This document shows positions 35,851 to 47,269 of a stretch of 64,000 bases of DNA, one piece after another. The notes beneath the pieces were generated by a model. That model saw nothing but the letters and a program-made list of their open reading frames with translations. It searched no databases and was not told where the DNA came from. Each line of letters starts with the position of its first letter. The first letter of the stretch is position 1. This DNA is from Pelodera strongyloides (taxonomy: Eukaryota > Nematoda > Chromadorea > Rhabditida > Rhabditidae): positions 298,466 through 362,465 of the forward strand of contig JAANDG010000081.1 of the NCBI GenBank assembly GCA_036852015.1. The letters are read 5' to 3'. A program made the translations under genes and the position numbers.

Positions 35851-37817
35851 ACGTTCATAATCACGTTATAATTAAACGGAATGTAGTCCAAGATGAAAAC
35901 GGTGAAATCTTTACCAATATAATAGTTTTAGTATGTATGTTCTAGTATTAGGGGAATTAATAACAATTCAATAAATATGTCCAATTAAAGGGAATGACAA
36001 CCCGGTTTTGCATGTTGGGCTTCAAAAAAAAAAAAAAGTTAGGTTTCGATAACTTAGTGAAAACCAAAATAAACAAAAACTTCTAGGTAAAAAGAAATTT
36101 TGTTTTGATTCCCCAAAAAATCACTTCAACGTGGAATTTTCTCCTCGTGGGCATTCTCCGTGTTAATGTCTGCCCGCAGACGCGTTGCGGTCGCAACGCT
36201 GTAGACAGCATAGAGGCAGATGAACGAGACAAATAAATGCATGCTAGATGCATCCTGAGATGAAAGATGCATACTAAAACGAGTTATAACTCGGTTTTTT
36301 TTAAGCTACGGTGTTTTACGACAGCGCGTTATAGAATCTCCGTGAATCCTCCTTGACAGTCCCTTTGACTGCTAAGTAGCTATTCGAAAACCCGCAAACT
36401 CTTCTTTGTTCTTCCTGGTGGTGGTGGGGTTCTTGACTGGTGGAGAGAAGGTAAATAATTTGGTCGCAAATGACATGCTATGGTATTGAGACTACCCGAG
36501 TAAAGTAGCTTGAATAAAACAGTAGCGTGAAAAAATATGATAACTTATGAAGGATTAATACAGTTCAGGATTCAAACCTTCGTTTCGCATGTCCCTTGTT
36601 CTGTTATTAACAATTACTCACCGAATACTTTGTCCTTGTATGTGTCAGATTTAAGATGAACAAAACGAAAAAACAGCAATAAGCAGATAATTACTTGTCA
36701 ACGGGTTATCTGTATTTCCATGCAAGATATAGAGGAAAACACATAGAAATATGGAATGTGGTGTGGAAAGAATGAAAAAAATAGAAAGATGGAAAGCATT
36801 GAGACTATCATCATACCTATCTAGACGTATCAGTGGCAAGCGCTATGCCTGCTAGAGTCCTCCTAATCGCAGTACATTTTTTGTTACTACTCTACAGTTA
36901 TAGAAAAACCAAATAATATACATATAATAACGATATCCATGCGCTTGTTAAGAACATACATGAATTGCGCATTTTACAGTCACACCGACATTCTAGCTAC
37001 GCAGTTTGAGCGATATTGAGGATTTTGTTTACTGATAGTTATATTGGAGTAGTGTCTTGCCAAAATTTCTATTCTCTAGGCTTACATATCCTCAGCATAT
37101 ATTAATTTTGTTACTGTTCGCTCAGTGTCCAAACATTGCTACTTTATAATGCTCCATATATTCTAAGTGATCCCTCAACCTCACAAGTATTCGAAATGAA
37201 CATGATACCAACACATCATGAAAACTATCTACCTTACATGAACAAATTAGCTAGGAGCTATCCCATGAATGCAATATGGAGGGAGCTATACTGGTGTGCG
37301 TAATAGGTATTGCAATGATGATGAAATACATATGATGAAATATATTCAGTTACAATTAAGTGACCATAACCGTCTTGAAACAATCTTACTAAATCTATCA
37401 AAATAATAATAAAAGGAAAGAAGTTAAAAGGAAAACGTATGTACAACATAGGGTTTCGCGTAAGGAAAGGAAGTGGTGACGTAATAGTGACTTTAGCAAT
37501 GTGATACTTATGGACAACAATGACATAAGTGAAATACGATAAATTACAATGTTGGAGAAAAATACATGCTTCAATGATAGCCAATTCTGGTGAAGGCAGC
37601 TATAGTAATATAGTATTAGGTGTGCATGGTGTTTGTGTCTGGGGTTTGGCGGTGTGTAACTGTGTGGGTTGTTGGTCCATGGGTGTGTGGTGTCTTGTGT
37701 TATGTGTTGTTGTGTGGAGAATAATACAGTGTCGTATTGATGGGTAGGTGGTTCAGTTACGATGCGTGAATGACATATCCGTCTTGAAACAAAATTCCTT
37801 CAACTTCCCCTGTGGTA
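35851..37817. other. A/T-rich interior of the module; no supported gene
   Basis: Near 35985-36170 a TTAAAGGGAATGACAAC-type repeat matches the inverse of 55556-55645. Otherwise no coding signal or recognisable repeat was seen. Confidence 0.45.
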
Positions 37818-40800
37818 TTATACCATACAGTGTAGGCGTGGCCTTCATTTTGAATCCAAAGTGGCGTAATATGTACTCACAATGTGATATTTTTTATGGA
37901 CAATGTATGAGAAATGAGAAAAACGCAAAAAAAAGAAGGTGATAAGGAGTGAGGGGGTGAGAAAAAACTGTAAGTCAAGGACATTCAACAGGTACGTAGG
38001 AGAAGAACATTCAAGAATACCTGCGAGACTCTTACAGGAGCACACACAAGGGAAAAGAACATGAATGGAATGTGTACCAAGTTTTTTTTTAAAGTTAGGC
38101 TAAATCCTAGGCTAATCCCACGATAACCAAGATCTGATCAACTGTTTTCCATCAACAGAACATTAAGCAGTAACTGCCCGATTTCATACGTGGTAGGGTT
38201 CTAGGGTTTGTCGCTTAAATTACAGGCTAGCAATGTTGTGTAAAAATGTATGAAAGTACGTGCCGCATTCGTCGTTGCTCATCGCACTGTGCGCATTTAG
38301 GGTGAATTTTTTTTTAAATGAAGCACAAACAACGTATCAAATCTAATTTATTACACATATACATACGTACGTACGTGCATAATTACTTGTACATTTACGT
38401 GCATACTTACTGTCTTACTTTGTTGCATACTTACATACACACACACTTATTAAATACAAACCTACATCTACACGTACACACATTGTTCTCCGCGGAAATT
38501 CAAGGTGTGCACCAAGCACGCCGTAGAATTGAAGCAAATAGCCATGTAGAAATATTATGAACTGCTGCGAGAAAAATCAGTGCTCTTTGCGAATTTAAAA
38601 CATAATGCTATGCATCTTCCGGCTAGAATTTTCCAAAGCATTCCGGCATCTATCTACGATTCCACTACAATTGTGTACACAACCCACTCTAGGACTGAAG
38701 CAGTAACCTTCATATAAAATTTCGCTACTTGGTTCGCTCTATGTAATTGCTATTAGAACTGCACGACATAGTAATCTCACAATCAACAGAACCGAAGCCC
38801 CATTCCATTGCATGCCTAGATGCACATTAATCAAATTCAATAATCGACGATGAACAATTGAATATAGTGAACTAGCCGTCAGCCGCCGCCTGAAGCGTCT
38901 TTCCAATTCTGTCAAGGTTCTTAAAGTACTGATGAAAAATGGGCACATTTATATAAAACAACTGCAAAGTATCTTACGAAAAGCATGTAATAATAGTTTA
39001 TTGGTAATGAAACAACACAAATAAGAACATGCACAATAATACAAATAGTACATAACAAAAACCAAATGGTTACCGCTTACGCCACATACATGCATACTAA
39101 TGTAATAACACGGCCGCTACTCAAGACTGAAATTACACTGTTCTTTTTTCAAGGTCCTAGTCGGAACTGTGTTGGGAGCTTCCAAAACGTCAAACTCTTC
39201 TCAATATAATAAGTTAGCACAAAATCAGAATAACTGCCTTATTATTAAAATATAAAACTAATTATCCAGTAATAGCTCCTCGGAATAAAATACACTTACA
39301 TTGGTAAAATATCCTTACACTGTAATAAACACATTACCTAGAAACATGTGACGATAATAGTATGGGTATCACAACGTCCCAGTATCTGATTTTCAGGGAT
39401 ATTTGCCCAAACATACATAACATATCACTTTTTCTTAAATAAATAAACCTCTTGATAGCCTTCCACACAACTTCTTTACACACGCCACAATACGGGGAAA
39501 CACCACTGTCCTAGTAAATTAAAAAAGAAGAAGAAGAAGAAGAAGAAGAATAGCACAGACAAACAACATAAATGAAGATGTTCAACGAACAGGTCATTAC
39601 TTATTCAGAGAACGAAAAACAAAACAAGATGTATCGCTTATGCAGTGCTTGTACATGTCCCCTGAATTTTGTTACAGATAAATTAAATAGTTTACTCACA
39701 GTTGACCTGATATTACGAAACAGTTTTCTACTTTTATTGCAAACAATTAGTATAATAATTTACTATAGTTTAGGAGGTGTTTCACATCCTTGATTCATTA
39801 CCAATAAACTATTATTACATGCTTTTCGTAAGATACTTTGCAGTTGTTTTATATAAATGTGCCCATTTTTCATCAGTACTTTAAGAACCTTGAAAGAACT
39901 GGAAAGAAGCCTCAGGCGGCGATTGACGGCTAGTTCACTATATTCTCATCGTTAATTATTGAATTTGATTAAGGTGCATCTAGGCATGTAATGGAATGGG
40001 GCTTCGGTTCTGCTGCTTGTGAATTACTACGTCGTGTAGTTCTTATAGAAATTACATAGAGCGAACCATGTAACGATATTTTATATGAAGGTTACTGCTT
40101 CAGTCCTAGAGGGGGCCGTGTACAATATTGAGTGTAGAAGGATGCCGGAATACTTGGAAAATTCTAGATGGAAGATGTGGCGTAGCAGGTATAGCATTAT
40201 GTTTTAAATTCGCCAAGAGCACTGATTTTTCTCACAGCAGATAATAATATCTTACATAGCTATTTAGGTTAGTATGCGCTATTTGATCAATGCTACGGTG
40301 TGCTTGGTGCACGCCTTGAAGTTCCGAGGAGAAAATGTGTGTACGTGTATATGTAGGTTTGTATTTAATAAGTGTGTATCTATGTAAGTATGCAACAAAG
40401 TAAGACAGTAAGTATGCATGTAAATGTACAAGTAATTATGCACGTACGTCTGTATATGTGTAAGAAAGTAGATTTGATACGTTGTTTGTGTTTCATTGAA
40501 AAAAAAAATCACCCTAAACGCGCACAGTGCGATGAGCAACGACAAATGCGCCACGTATTTCATACATTTACACACCATTGCTAGCATGTAATTTAAGCGA
40601 CAAACCCTAGAACCCTACCACGTATGCAATCGGCAGTTACTGCTTAATGCTCTGCTGATGGAAAACAGTTGATCAGCTCTTGGTTTTCGTGGGATTATCC
40701 TAGAATGTAGCCTAACTTCAAAAACATGGTACACAGTCCATTAATGTTCTTTTCCCTTCTGTAAGAGTCCCGCAGGTATTCTTGAATGTTCTTCTCCTAC

Positions 40801-40934
40801 ATACCTGTTGAATGTCCTTGACTTACAGTTTTTCTCATCTACTGTCCATAAAAAACGATGACATTGTGGAGTACATGGTACGCCACTTTGGATTCAAAAT
40901 GAAGGCCACGCCTACACTGAAACTGGTATAAAAC
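37818..40934. repeat. long inverted repeat, arms about 1.15 kb, loop about 0.8 kb
   Basis: Left arm 37818-39008 is matched in inverted orientation by 39797-40934. Examples are gtaggcgtggccttcatttt at the outer end and taataatagtttattggtaa at the loop end. Identity is high but imperfect. The loop (39009-39796) has a GAA microsatellite at 39526-39551 and no clear gene. Transcripts across it would form long double-stranded RNA. Confidence 0.85.
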
Positions 40935-40935
40935 T
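40926..40935 (+). promoter_or_regulatory. TATA-like box before the small Cys-motif gene
   Basis: GGTATAAAAC lies 33 bp upstream of the ATG at 40968, exactly where the long inverted repeat ends. It could serve as the core promoter of the two genes that follow. Confidence 0.35.
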
Positions 40936-40967
40936 TTGGGCGTGAGCACCCCTGGTCATTCGGCAAT

Positions 40968-41360
40968 ATGTCCTCCGACGCATCTCCTGAACCACCTACC
41001 CACCAAAACGACACTTATTCCTTCTCCACCCAACAACATCATAACGACGAAGAACCGAGAGACCCATGGACCAACAACCCCCCTAGTTATCAACCGCCAA
41101 ACCCCAGAATTCAAACACCTATGCGTGCACCTAATGGGCGTTTCAACCCTTATGATAAGAAGAAACACCCCCAGAATATGGCTATGACAAAGAAGCAGTG
41201 TACTATTCCCTCGCGTAAGCTAATCGTCTTTCACTGTTGTGATGCTTGCCGTAATGGTATCGATGTTGCCCGTAACGAAGACGGTTCTGGAACCTATTCT
41301 ATTCACCTATGTCCCCCCTGTAGTAAAGCTTCTTTAAAGCTACGTTTTGATGATAATTAA
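40968..41360 (+). CDS. small protein with a CxxC...CxxC zinc-ribbon-like motif, 130 aa
   Basis: Family not recognised. A single open exon with ATG 33 bp downstream of a TATA-like box and TAA at 41358-41360. Residues 1-70 are polar and Pro/Asn/Gln-rich (PEPPTHQND, NPPSYQPPNPR) and look disordered. Residues 77-120 hold C91-D-A-C94 and C115-P-P-C118, spaced like a zinc ribbon, ending in a short basic/acidic tail. It sits inside the 8.4-kb module, between the long inverted repeat and a second small gene, and could be a cargo gene of that module. Good codon usage over 130 codons without stops supports coding, but no homologue can be named. Confidence 0.5.
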   Translation: MSSDASPEPPTHQNDTYSFSTQQHHNDEEPRDPWTNNPPSYQPPNPRIQTPMRAPNGRFNPYDKKKHPQNMAMTKKQCTIPSRKLIVFHCCDACRNGIDVARNEDGSGTYSIHLCPPCSKASLKLRFDDN

Positions 41361-41631
41361 CTTCTTCTCCTTCTTATTATTATTTTAAGAAAGAGCTAAT
41401 TGTTACGTAAGCATTGTTTAGATAATTGTTGAATACTATGTATTTCTTAACTAGTTTTACAAGTATTATGTAAGAATTGTTTAACGTTTTATTATTATTA
41501 TTATTATTGTCTGAGAATTTTAACCTGTTACCAAATGTTATTTTTTTGTATCCCTATTATTCAAATGCAACACTGTTCGACGGCGTTCATCAATCATTGC
41601 GGTGGTACATCCCTGTGTTACTAAACCAGCC

Positions 41632-42284
41632 ACGCCTCTATTCAAATCTACCTACTACCAACCCTATCAGTCCTTCAGTTGCACTCCCCGCGGCACGCCC
41701 ATGCCCGTACCCGGCACTGGTGAGTTATTCTACATGTTTATGAAATTTGTGTATTAGATATATTTAGGAGATGCAGATATCCCTGCAAAACATTGATTTA
41801 TCCTTATTTAGACGAAACTTTCTTCATCCCACATACTGAAATACGTCAAACGGGCATGAACATGAAGCTTGTCCAGCTAGAAAAGGCTCTACATATCTAC
41901 GGCGCTCACTTTATAGAAGAAGCTCTGGAAAAGGGCGCACTAATTATGACGGGCACGAGAATTATTAAAAAGGTTTGTTTTAAATTCTTTCATCATATAT
42001 TTTCGTGAATTGTCCATTGTTGTTTAGCCATGTCGTATTCGTGAATAAAACCCGCAATATCCTTCTAAGTTTTTTTTCAGATGTCTCTCCTTCCACCTGA
42101 TGTGACTTCTGACGCTCTTCGATTCAAATGCGGGCGCAATGCATGGACGTCGCTATCTGCCCACCGCAAGCGAAGAGGACGTTCCGTAGATGGTGACTCG
42201 CGTATCGTTGTTACCTGGGACAGAGGGTGCAAGGAATACTTCTCCGTCCAGGAATGCTCAATCGTCTTACTCACCACCTGCTGA
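41632..42284 (+). CDS. hypothetical protein, at least 3 exons, about 150 aa
   Basis: Exons about 41632-41720 (TPLFKSTYYQPYQSFS, then PMPVPGT), 41812-41971 (DETFFIPHTEIRQTG, NMKLVQLEKALHIYGAHF) and 42081-42284 (SLLPPDVTSDALRFKCG, RIVVTWDRGCKEYFSVQ), stop TGA at 42282-42284. The first two junctions keep phase. The true 5' end is unclear: the frame stays open upstream of 41632. The middle exon predicts a helical segment; the last is basic and then ends with a WDRGCKEYF block. No family recognised. It follows the Cys-motif gene on the same strand by about 270 bp, so the two may be co-transcribed. Confidence 0.42.
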
Positions 42285-42469
42285 TCGTCTAAGTTCAATG
42301 TTGCTATTCGTGTCTTGTTGGTAAAATTATGTATTATTACATGCGTTTTCTATTGTCGGGTGGTATACATAGCACTGGCTGGAGTTAGATAGTGTTCTCG
42401 GGGAGAGGGGTTAGGGAGGCTAGGGCGAGACAAGGGCGAGACAAGGAGCGGGGACGTGTGTTCTCTGAA

Positions 42470-42930
42470 CGTCCTCTGAACGTTCTCTGAAGCGACACGC
42501 GCTCGATACGCCGTTAGGGGTGAGTGTTCTCTGATCAGGCTTGGCAGTTGGGTGTTCGATGTTCCTGAATTGAGTGTTCTCTGGTGTTTACGCACGTCTT
42601 ATGCGCCGCTACCTTCCGCAGCTGCGAGACAGTTGGAGACCGGCGAGATAGCGTTTCGCTGGGGCCGCGGCCTGACGCTGGTTTCAGCGAAATAGCGTGC
42701 CACGGGAGAGAGGCGCGCGCACGAGATAGCGTGTTGCGGGGAGAGACGGCGTGAAGGCCACAGCGCTGCGGCGCGCGAGACTGCCCGCATGTAGTCGCCA
42801 TCTAACGCTGCTACTGGAGATACCAGTATGGCCGAGTGGTCTAAGGCGCTGATTTCCAGGTAAATACACCGTAAATGCCCGGGTTCGATTCCAGCCGGAG
42901 TCGAACTTCTTGCGGCGAGGGCTGCGCTGC
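42470..42930 (+). repeat. right inverted repeat of the 8.4-kb module, with tRNA-Leu-like segment
   Basis: Inverse of 35430-35850. The plus strand at about 42826-42905 reads TATGGCCGAGTGGTCTAAGG and CCGGGTTCGATTCC, a tRNA-Leu-like sequence with a weak T arm and no acceptor-stem pairing. GC-rich, with several overlapping frames that are by-products. Confidence 0.75.
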
Positions 42931-43210
42931 GCGGTCGCCTTTGAACCGTCGCTGCCGGCTTTGAACCGGCGCGGCCGGCTTTGATGTATGAAGCCCGCTT
43001 GCAAAGCCCGCTTGCAAGCCATGTGATATTCCGAAGCCTGAGGTCATTAACAGGCCATTAATCAAACTGACATGAAGCCCGCTTGCAGACCTTTGAACCG
43101 GCGCGGCCGGCTTTGATGTATGAAGCCCGCTTGCAAGCCATATCACTAACATAGCTGAAGCCTGAGGTCATTAACAGGCCATTAATCAAACTGACGTGAA
43201 GCCCGCTTGC
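42931..43210. repeat. tandem GC-rich repeat (tgaagcccgcttgcaa unit)
   Basis: Two to three copies of a block holding ggctttgatgtatgaagccc and gaggtcattaacaggccat. It lies between the right inverted repeat and the module end. Confidence 0.7.
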
Positions 43211-43426
43211 AGACCTGGTTAACATGAAGCATAATTAATAATAATTAATAATAAGTAATTAATAATAATTAATAAGTCATTAGTCATAAGTGACCGGTGA
43301 CCTAGTCAAGAGGTCATTAAAAAGTGGTCGGTGACCTAGTCAAATGTGACATTAATCAATAAATAAAAAATAGATAAAAAAAAGTCGATTATCGATTTTT
43401 TCGTCGCTGGGGCTAGATCCCGTAGT

Positions 43427-45345
43427 CCTAAGCCTAAGCCTAAGCCTAAGCCTAAGCCTAAGCCTAAGCCTAAGCCTAAGCCTAAGCAGGACCCTCACTT
43501 ACACTAACATGTGGATTAATTGATATATATATATATTGGAGCAATTATCCTACTGAATTCCTGCGGCCACGCAATGGCCACGCCTAAGCCCTAAGCCATA
43601 AGCCTAAGCCTAAGCCTAAGCCTAAGCCTAAGCCTAAGCCTAAGCCTAAGCAGGACCCTCACTTACACTAACATGTGGACTAATTAATATATATATTGGA
43701 GCAATTATCCTACTGAATTCCTGCGGCCACGCAATGGCCACGCCTAAGCCCTAAGCCTAAGCCTAAGCCTAAGCCTAAGCCTAAGCCTAAGCCTAAGCCT
43801 AAGCCTAAGCCCTAAGCCTAAGCCTAAGCCTAAGCCTAAGCCTAAGCAGGACCCTCACTTACACTAACATGTGGATTAATTGATATATATTGGAGCAATT
43901 ATCCTACTGAATTCCTGCGGCCACGCAATGGCCACGCCTAAGCCCTAAGCCTAAGCCTAAGCCTAAGCCTAAGCCTAAGCCTAAGCCTAAGCAGGACCCT
44001 CACTTACACTAACATGTGGATTAATTGATATATATTGGAGCAAATTATCCTACTTAACGCAATGGTGCCGCTCACTTACACTAACATATGGACTAATTGA
44101 TATATATTGGAGCAATTATCCTACTGAATTCCTGCGGCCACGCAATGGTGCCGCAGGACCCTCACTTACACTAACATGTGGACTAATTGATATATATTGG
44201 AGCAATTATCCTACTGAATTCCTGCGGCCACGCAATGGTGCCGCAGGACCCTCACTTACACTAACATGTGGACTAATTGATATATATTGAAGCAATTATC
44301 CTACTGAATCCTTGAGGCCACGCAATGGTGCCGCAGGACCCGCACTCACACTAACATGTGGACTAATTGATATATATTGGAGCAATTATCCTACTGAATT
44401 CCTGCGGCCACGCAATGGTGCCGCAAGACCCTCACTTACACTAACATGCGGACTAATTGAGCAATTATCCTACTGAATTCCTGCGGCCACGCAATGGCCA
44501 CGCCTAAGCCCTAAGCCCTAAGCCTAAGCCTAAGCCTAAGCCTAAGCCTAAGCCTAAGCCTAAGCCTAAGCCTAAGCCCTAAGCCCTAAGCCTAAGCCTA
44601 AGCCTAAGCCTAAGCCTAAGCCTAAGCCTAAGCCTAAGCAGGACCCTCACTTACACTAACATGTGGATTAATTGATATATATTGGAGCAATTATCCTACT
44701 GAATTCCTGCGGCCACGCAATGGCCACGCCTAAGCCCTAAGCCCTAAGCCTAAGCCTAAGCCTAAGCCTAAGCCTAAGCCTAAGCCTAAGCAGGACCCTC
44801 ACTTACACTAACATGTGGATTAATTGATATATATTGGAGCAATTATCCTACTGAATTCATGCGGCCACGCAATGGTGCCGCAGGACCCTCACTTACACTA
44901 ACATGTGGACTAATTGATATATATTGAAGCAATTATCCTACTGAATTCCTGAGGCCACGCAATGGTGCCGCAGGACCCTCACTTACACTAACATGTGGAC
45001 TAATTGATATATATTGGAGCAATTATCCTACTGAATTCCTGCGGCCACGCAATGGTGCCGCAGGACCCTCACTTACACTAACATGTGGACTAATTGATAT
45101 ATATTGAAGCAATTATCCTACTGAATCCCTGAGGCCACGCAATGGTGCCGCAGGACCCTCACTTACACTAACATGTGGACTAATTGATATATATTGGAGC
45201 AATTATCTACTGAATTCCTGGACCCCGCACTTACACTAACATGCGGACTAATTGATATATATTGGAGCAATTATCCTACTGAATTCCTGCGGCCACGCAA
45301 TGGTGCCGCAGGACCCTCACTTACACTAACATGTGGACTAATTGA
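43427..45345. repeat. interstitial telomeric TTAGGC blocks interspersed with a 90-bp satellite
   Basis: Six blocks of (CCTAAG)n (TTAGGC on the minus strand; for example 43427-43487, 43742-43846, 44501-44638) alternate with about 17 copies of a 90-bp unit containing ctcacttacactaacatg and gagcaattatcctactgaat. Between 44161 and 44431 the satellite repeats alone with an exact 90-bp period. TTAGGC is the canonical nematode telomere repeat, so this is an interstitial or subtelomere-derived array. Confidence 0.95.
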
Positions 45346-46153
45346 TATACATACGCGTTATACGAGAAAAATGTTCAGCTTTTATTATTAGGCGCAACGC
45401 ATAACACATAAGCATCAAAGTGTACAATGACGTTACCAGGGAAATACATGGCAAATTTATCTGGAAAAACCACCTAGCTGATTTCTTCAGTGATTTCATA
45501 AAATATGTAGTACATCATGTGGTTCAAGTACGGTATGTTTCTGTTAGAATATAGTGTAGAATATGGTGTTATTGTAGCTGCTTTCAGCCTATCCAACAAT
45601 CTCCTCCACCACTAATTCCTGTAGTTCCGGCCGCAAGGCCAATGCTTCACGCGGACGATGATCCTACTCCGGTAAGGCGTTTCTTCTTCTTCTTTTTTTT
45701 TCAAATTACGATGCATCTCTTCGAGATTCCGGAATTTACAACTTTACAACTGGTTTTGAGAAGCGTCTGAGGGACTACATTCCCATGCATTGTACTTCTG
45801 AAAATTTCGGACATCCAAGGGTCCGTTATTTTTGCCTTGGGAATCTAGTTGTCCAGTTCAAAATTACGCGCCATGTGACTATGTGCCGCGTCAATATGTT
45901 TCCTTGGACATGCATGGTTGCATACTACATAAGTAGCTGTGAATCCATGACATCTGAATTGTGGCTTAGGCTTAGGCTTAGGCTTAGGCTTAGGCTTAGG
46001 CTTATACTGAGCCACCGGCTAGTCTAATTTGCGGCTATTTTTAACACCGAGCCACCGGCGATTTATTGTTGGTGCACAGAGCTAGGTGTGCCTTTGACCG
46101 CCGAACAACATTGTTCATACGTGAATTTTGAGTATATAATTTTATTTCTATCT
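45346..46153 (+). repeat. direct repeat copy 1 (with short TTAGGC tract and exon-like pieces)
   Basis: Matches 49813-50593 at about 93-95 percent by eye. It includes exon-like pieces (acceptor ttttcag then PIQQSPPPLIPVV and PAARPMLHADDDPTP up to GTAAGG at about 45673) and seven TTAGGC units at 45963-46005, in the opposite orientation to the main array. Probably a decayed copy of a gene fragment. Confidence 0.8.
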
Positions 46154-46157
46154 TTAA
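46154..46157. other. empty TTAA target site
   Basis: In the duplicate at 50594-51476 the same tctttaagaaagc context is split by two TTAA palindromes. This copy shows the uninterrupted state. Confidence 0.85.
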
Positions 46158-46159
46158 GA

Positions 46160-47260
46160 AAGCATCTCCGAATATACCTATTCCGTCTGATGAGGAACAC
46201 TGTATTTCAACAACAAATAAACTATATTCCATGTTCCCAGTCTTTCAGTAGCCTGGTATATGTCCATATATAAAATCTGAAAAACCACATAAATCATGTA
46301 TGTGTTCCAGCTGAATCTTGAAAGTGAGCTTTAACCTATAAAGAGAGAAGCTTAGCGATGATAAGTAGGTTAGGTTCTCTAAGTTGAAAACGATCTATAT
46401 TTCATGTCAGCAGTCGGTCGTTAGCTTTCAATATGCAGTTTTATAAAATCCATAGAACACATCAATTTTGAAGTGTTCCAGCTGAATCTTGAAAATGAGC
46501 TTTAACCTATAAAGAGAGAAGCTTTGCGATGAGAACTAGGTTCTCTAAGCTGAAAACGATCTATATTACATGTAGGCAGTCGGTCGTTAGCGTTCAATGA
46601 GAATTTTTATAAAATCTATATAGCACATACATCGATGTATGTGCTGAAAAATATAATCTTGAAAATAAGCATATAAACTATGAAGTAAGAAGCCTGGAGA
46701 TGAGAACTACACAGGAAAACGGAAACACGAAAAAAACACGGGTTTTGTGAAAAAACACAACGAAAAACCCGAACATGCTCCAAAAAACACCGATCACTGA
46801 TGATCCGTGTTTTTTTCGACCAAGTTCCGTGCTTATTTGGTGTCTGCACCAAAAAACACGGGTTTTTACTAAAATCTGAAAAATAATACATAAGAAAATC
46901 GTCGATTATGTTCGAAAAAAGCAGGGATCATGAGCGGGTTTTTCGATGATCATGTTCTGTGTTTTTTTGGTGTTTTCCGTTTCCTATGTAGGTACTCGAA
47001 GCTGAAAACAATCTATACTTCACGTTTCCAATCTTTCAGTAGCCTGGTATATGTTCATATATAAGTTCTGAAATACCCCGTACAACGTATACGGGGAATA
47101 TTGGAAAATTGAATAAGGCTTCTAACTATGAAGCTACGAAGCCTACCGGTAAGGAACATTGTATTTCAACAATAAATAAGCTATATTTCATGTTCTCTTT
47201 CAGTAGCCTGGTATATGTTCATATATAAATTTTGAAAAACCACGTAGGGGCTAGCATTTG
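46160..47260. repeat. satellite-like repeat domain, left half
   Basis: Repeated blocks with ttcagtagcctggtatatgt and tagcttcatagtt-type sequence (read on one strand or the other), plus gttccagctgaatcttgaaa. The same blocks recur inverted at 53100-54540. A sub-block at 46720-46990 is rich in aaaaaacacgggttttt inverted motifs. No gene. Confidence 0.75.
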
Positions 47261-47269
47261 TAGATGCAG

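Larger units (their letters stand above)
35029..43430. mobile_element. candidate large mobile module (8.4 kb) flanked by a 9-bp direct repeat
   Basis: GTAGTCCTA occurs at 35029-35037 and 43422-43430. Just inside, GAAAAATCGATAAT (left) is matched in inverted orientation by ATTATCGATTTTTTC (right, 43388-43402). Further in, about 0.4-kb inverted repeats (35430-35850 and 42470-42930) carry a tRNA-Leu-like segment. Inside lie a 3.1-kb long inverted repeat and two small plus-strand genes. Long inverted ends and a 9-bp duplication recall Mutator-like elements, but no transposase is recognised. A composite repeat cluster is the alternative. Confidence 0.5.

Noticed and set aside
43427..45345. Regularly spaced repeats resembling a CRISPR array
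   Set aside because: Units are 90 bp and near-identical with no unique spacers, and the host is a nematode; this is satellite plus telomeric DNA.
45785..46027. Open frame ending in a Leu-Arg dipeptide run (also at 50218-50466)
   Set aside because: The run is the TTAGGC hexamer read in frame. A hexamer repeat keeps any frame open, so openness is not evidence of coding.
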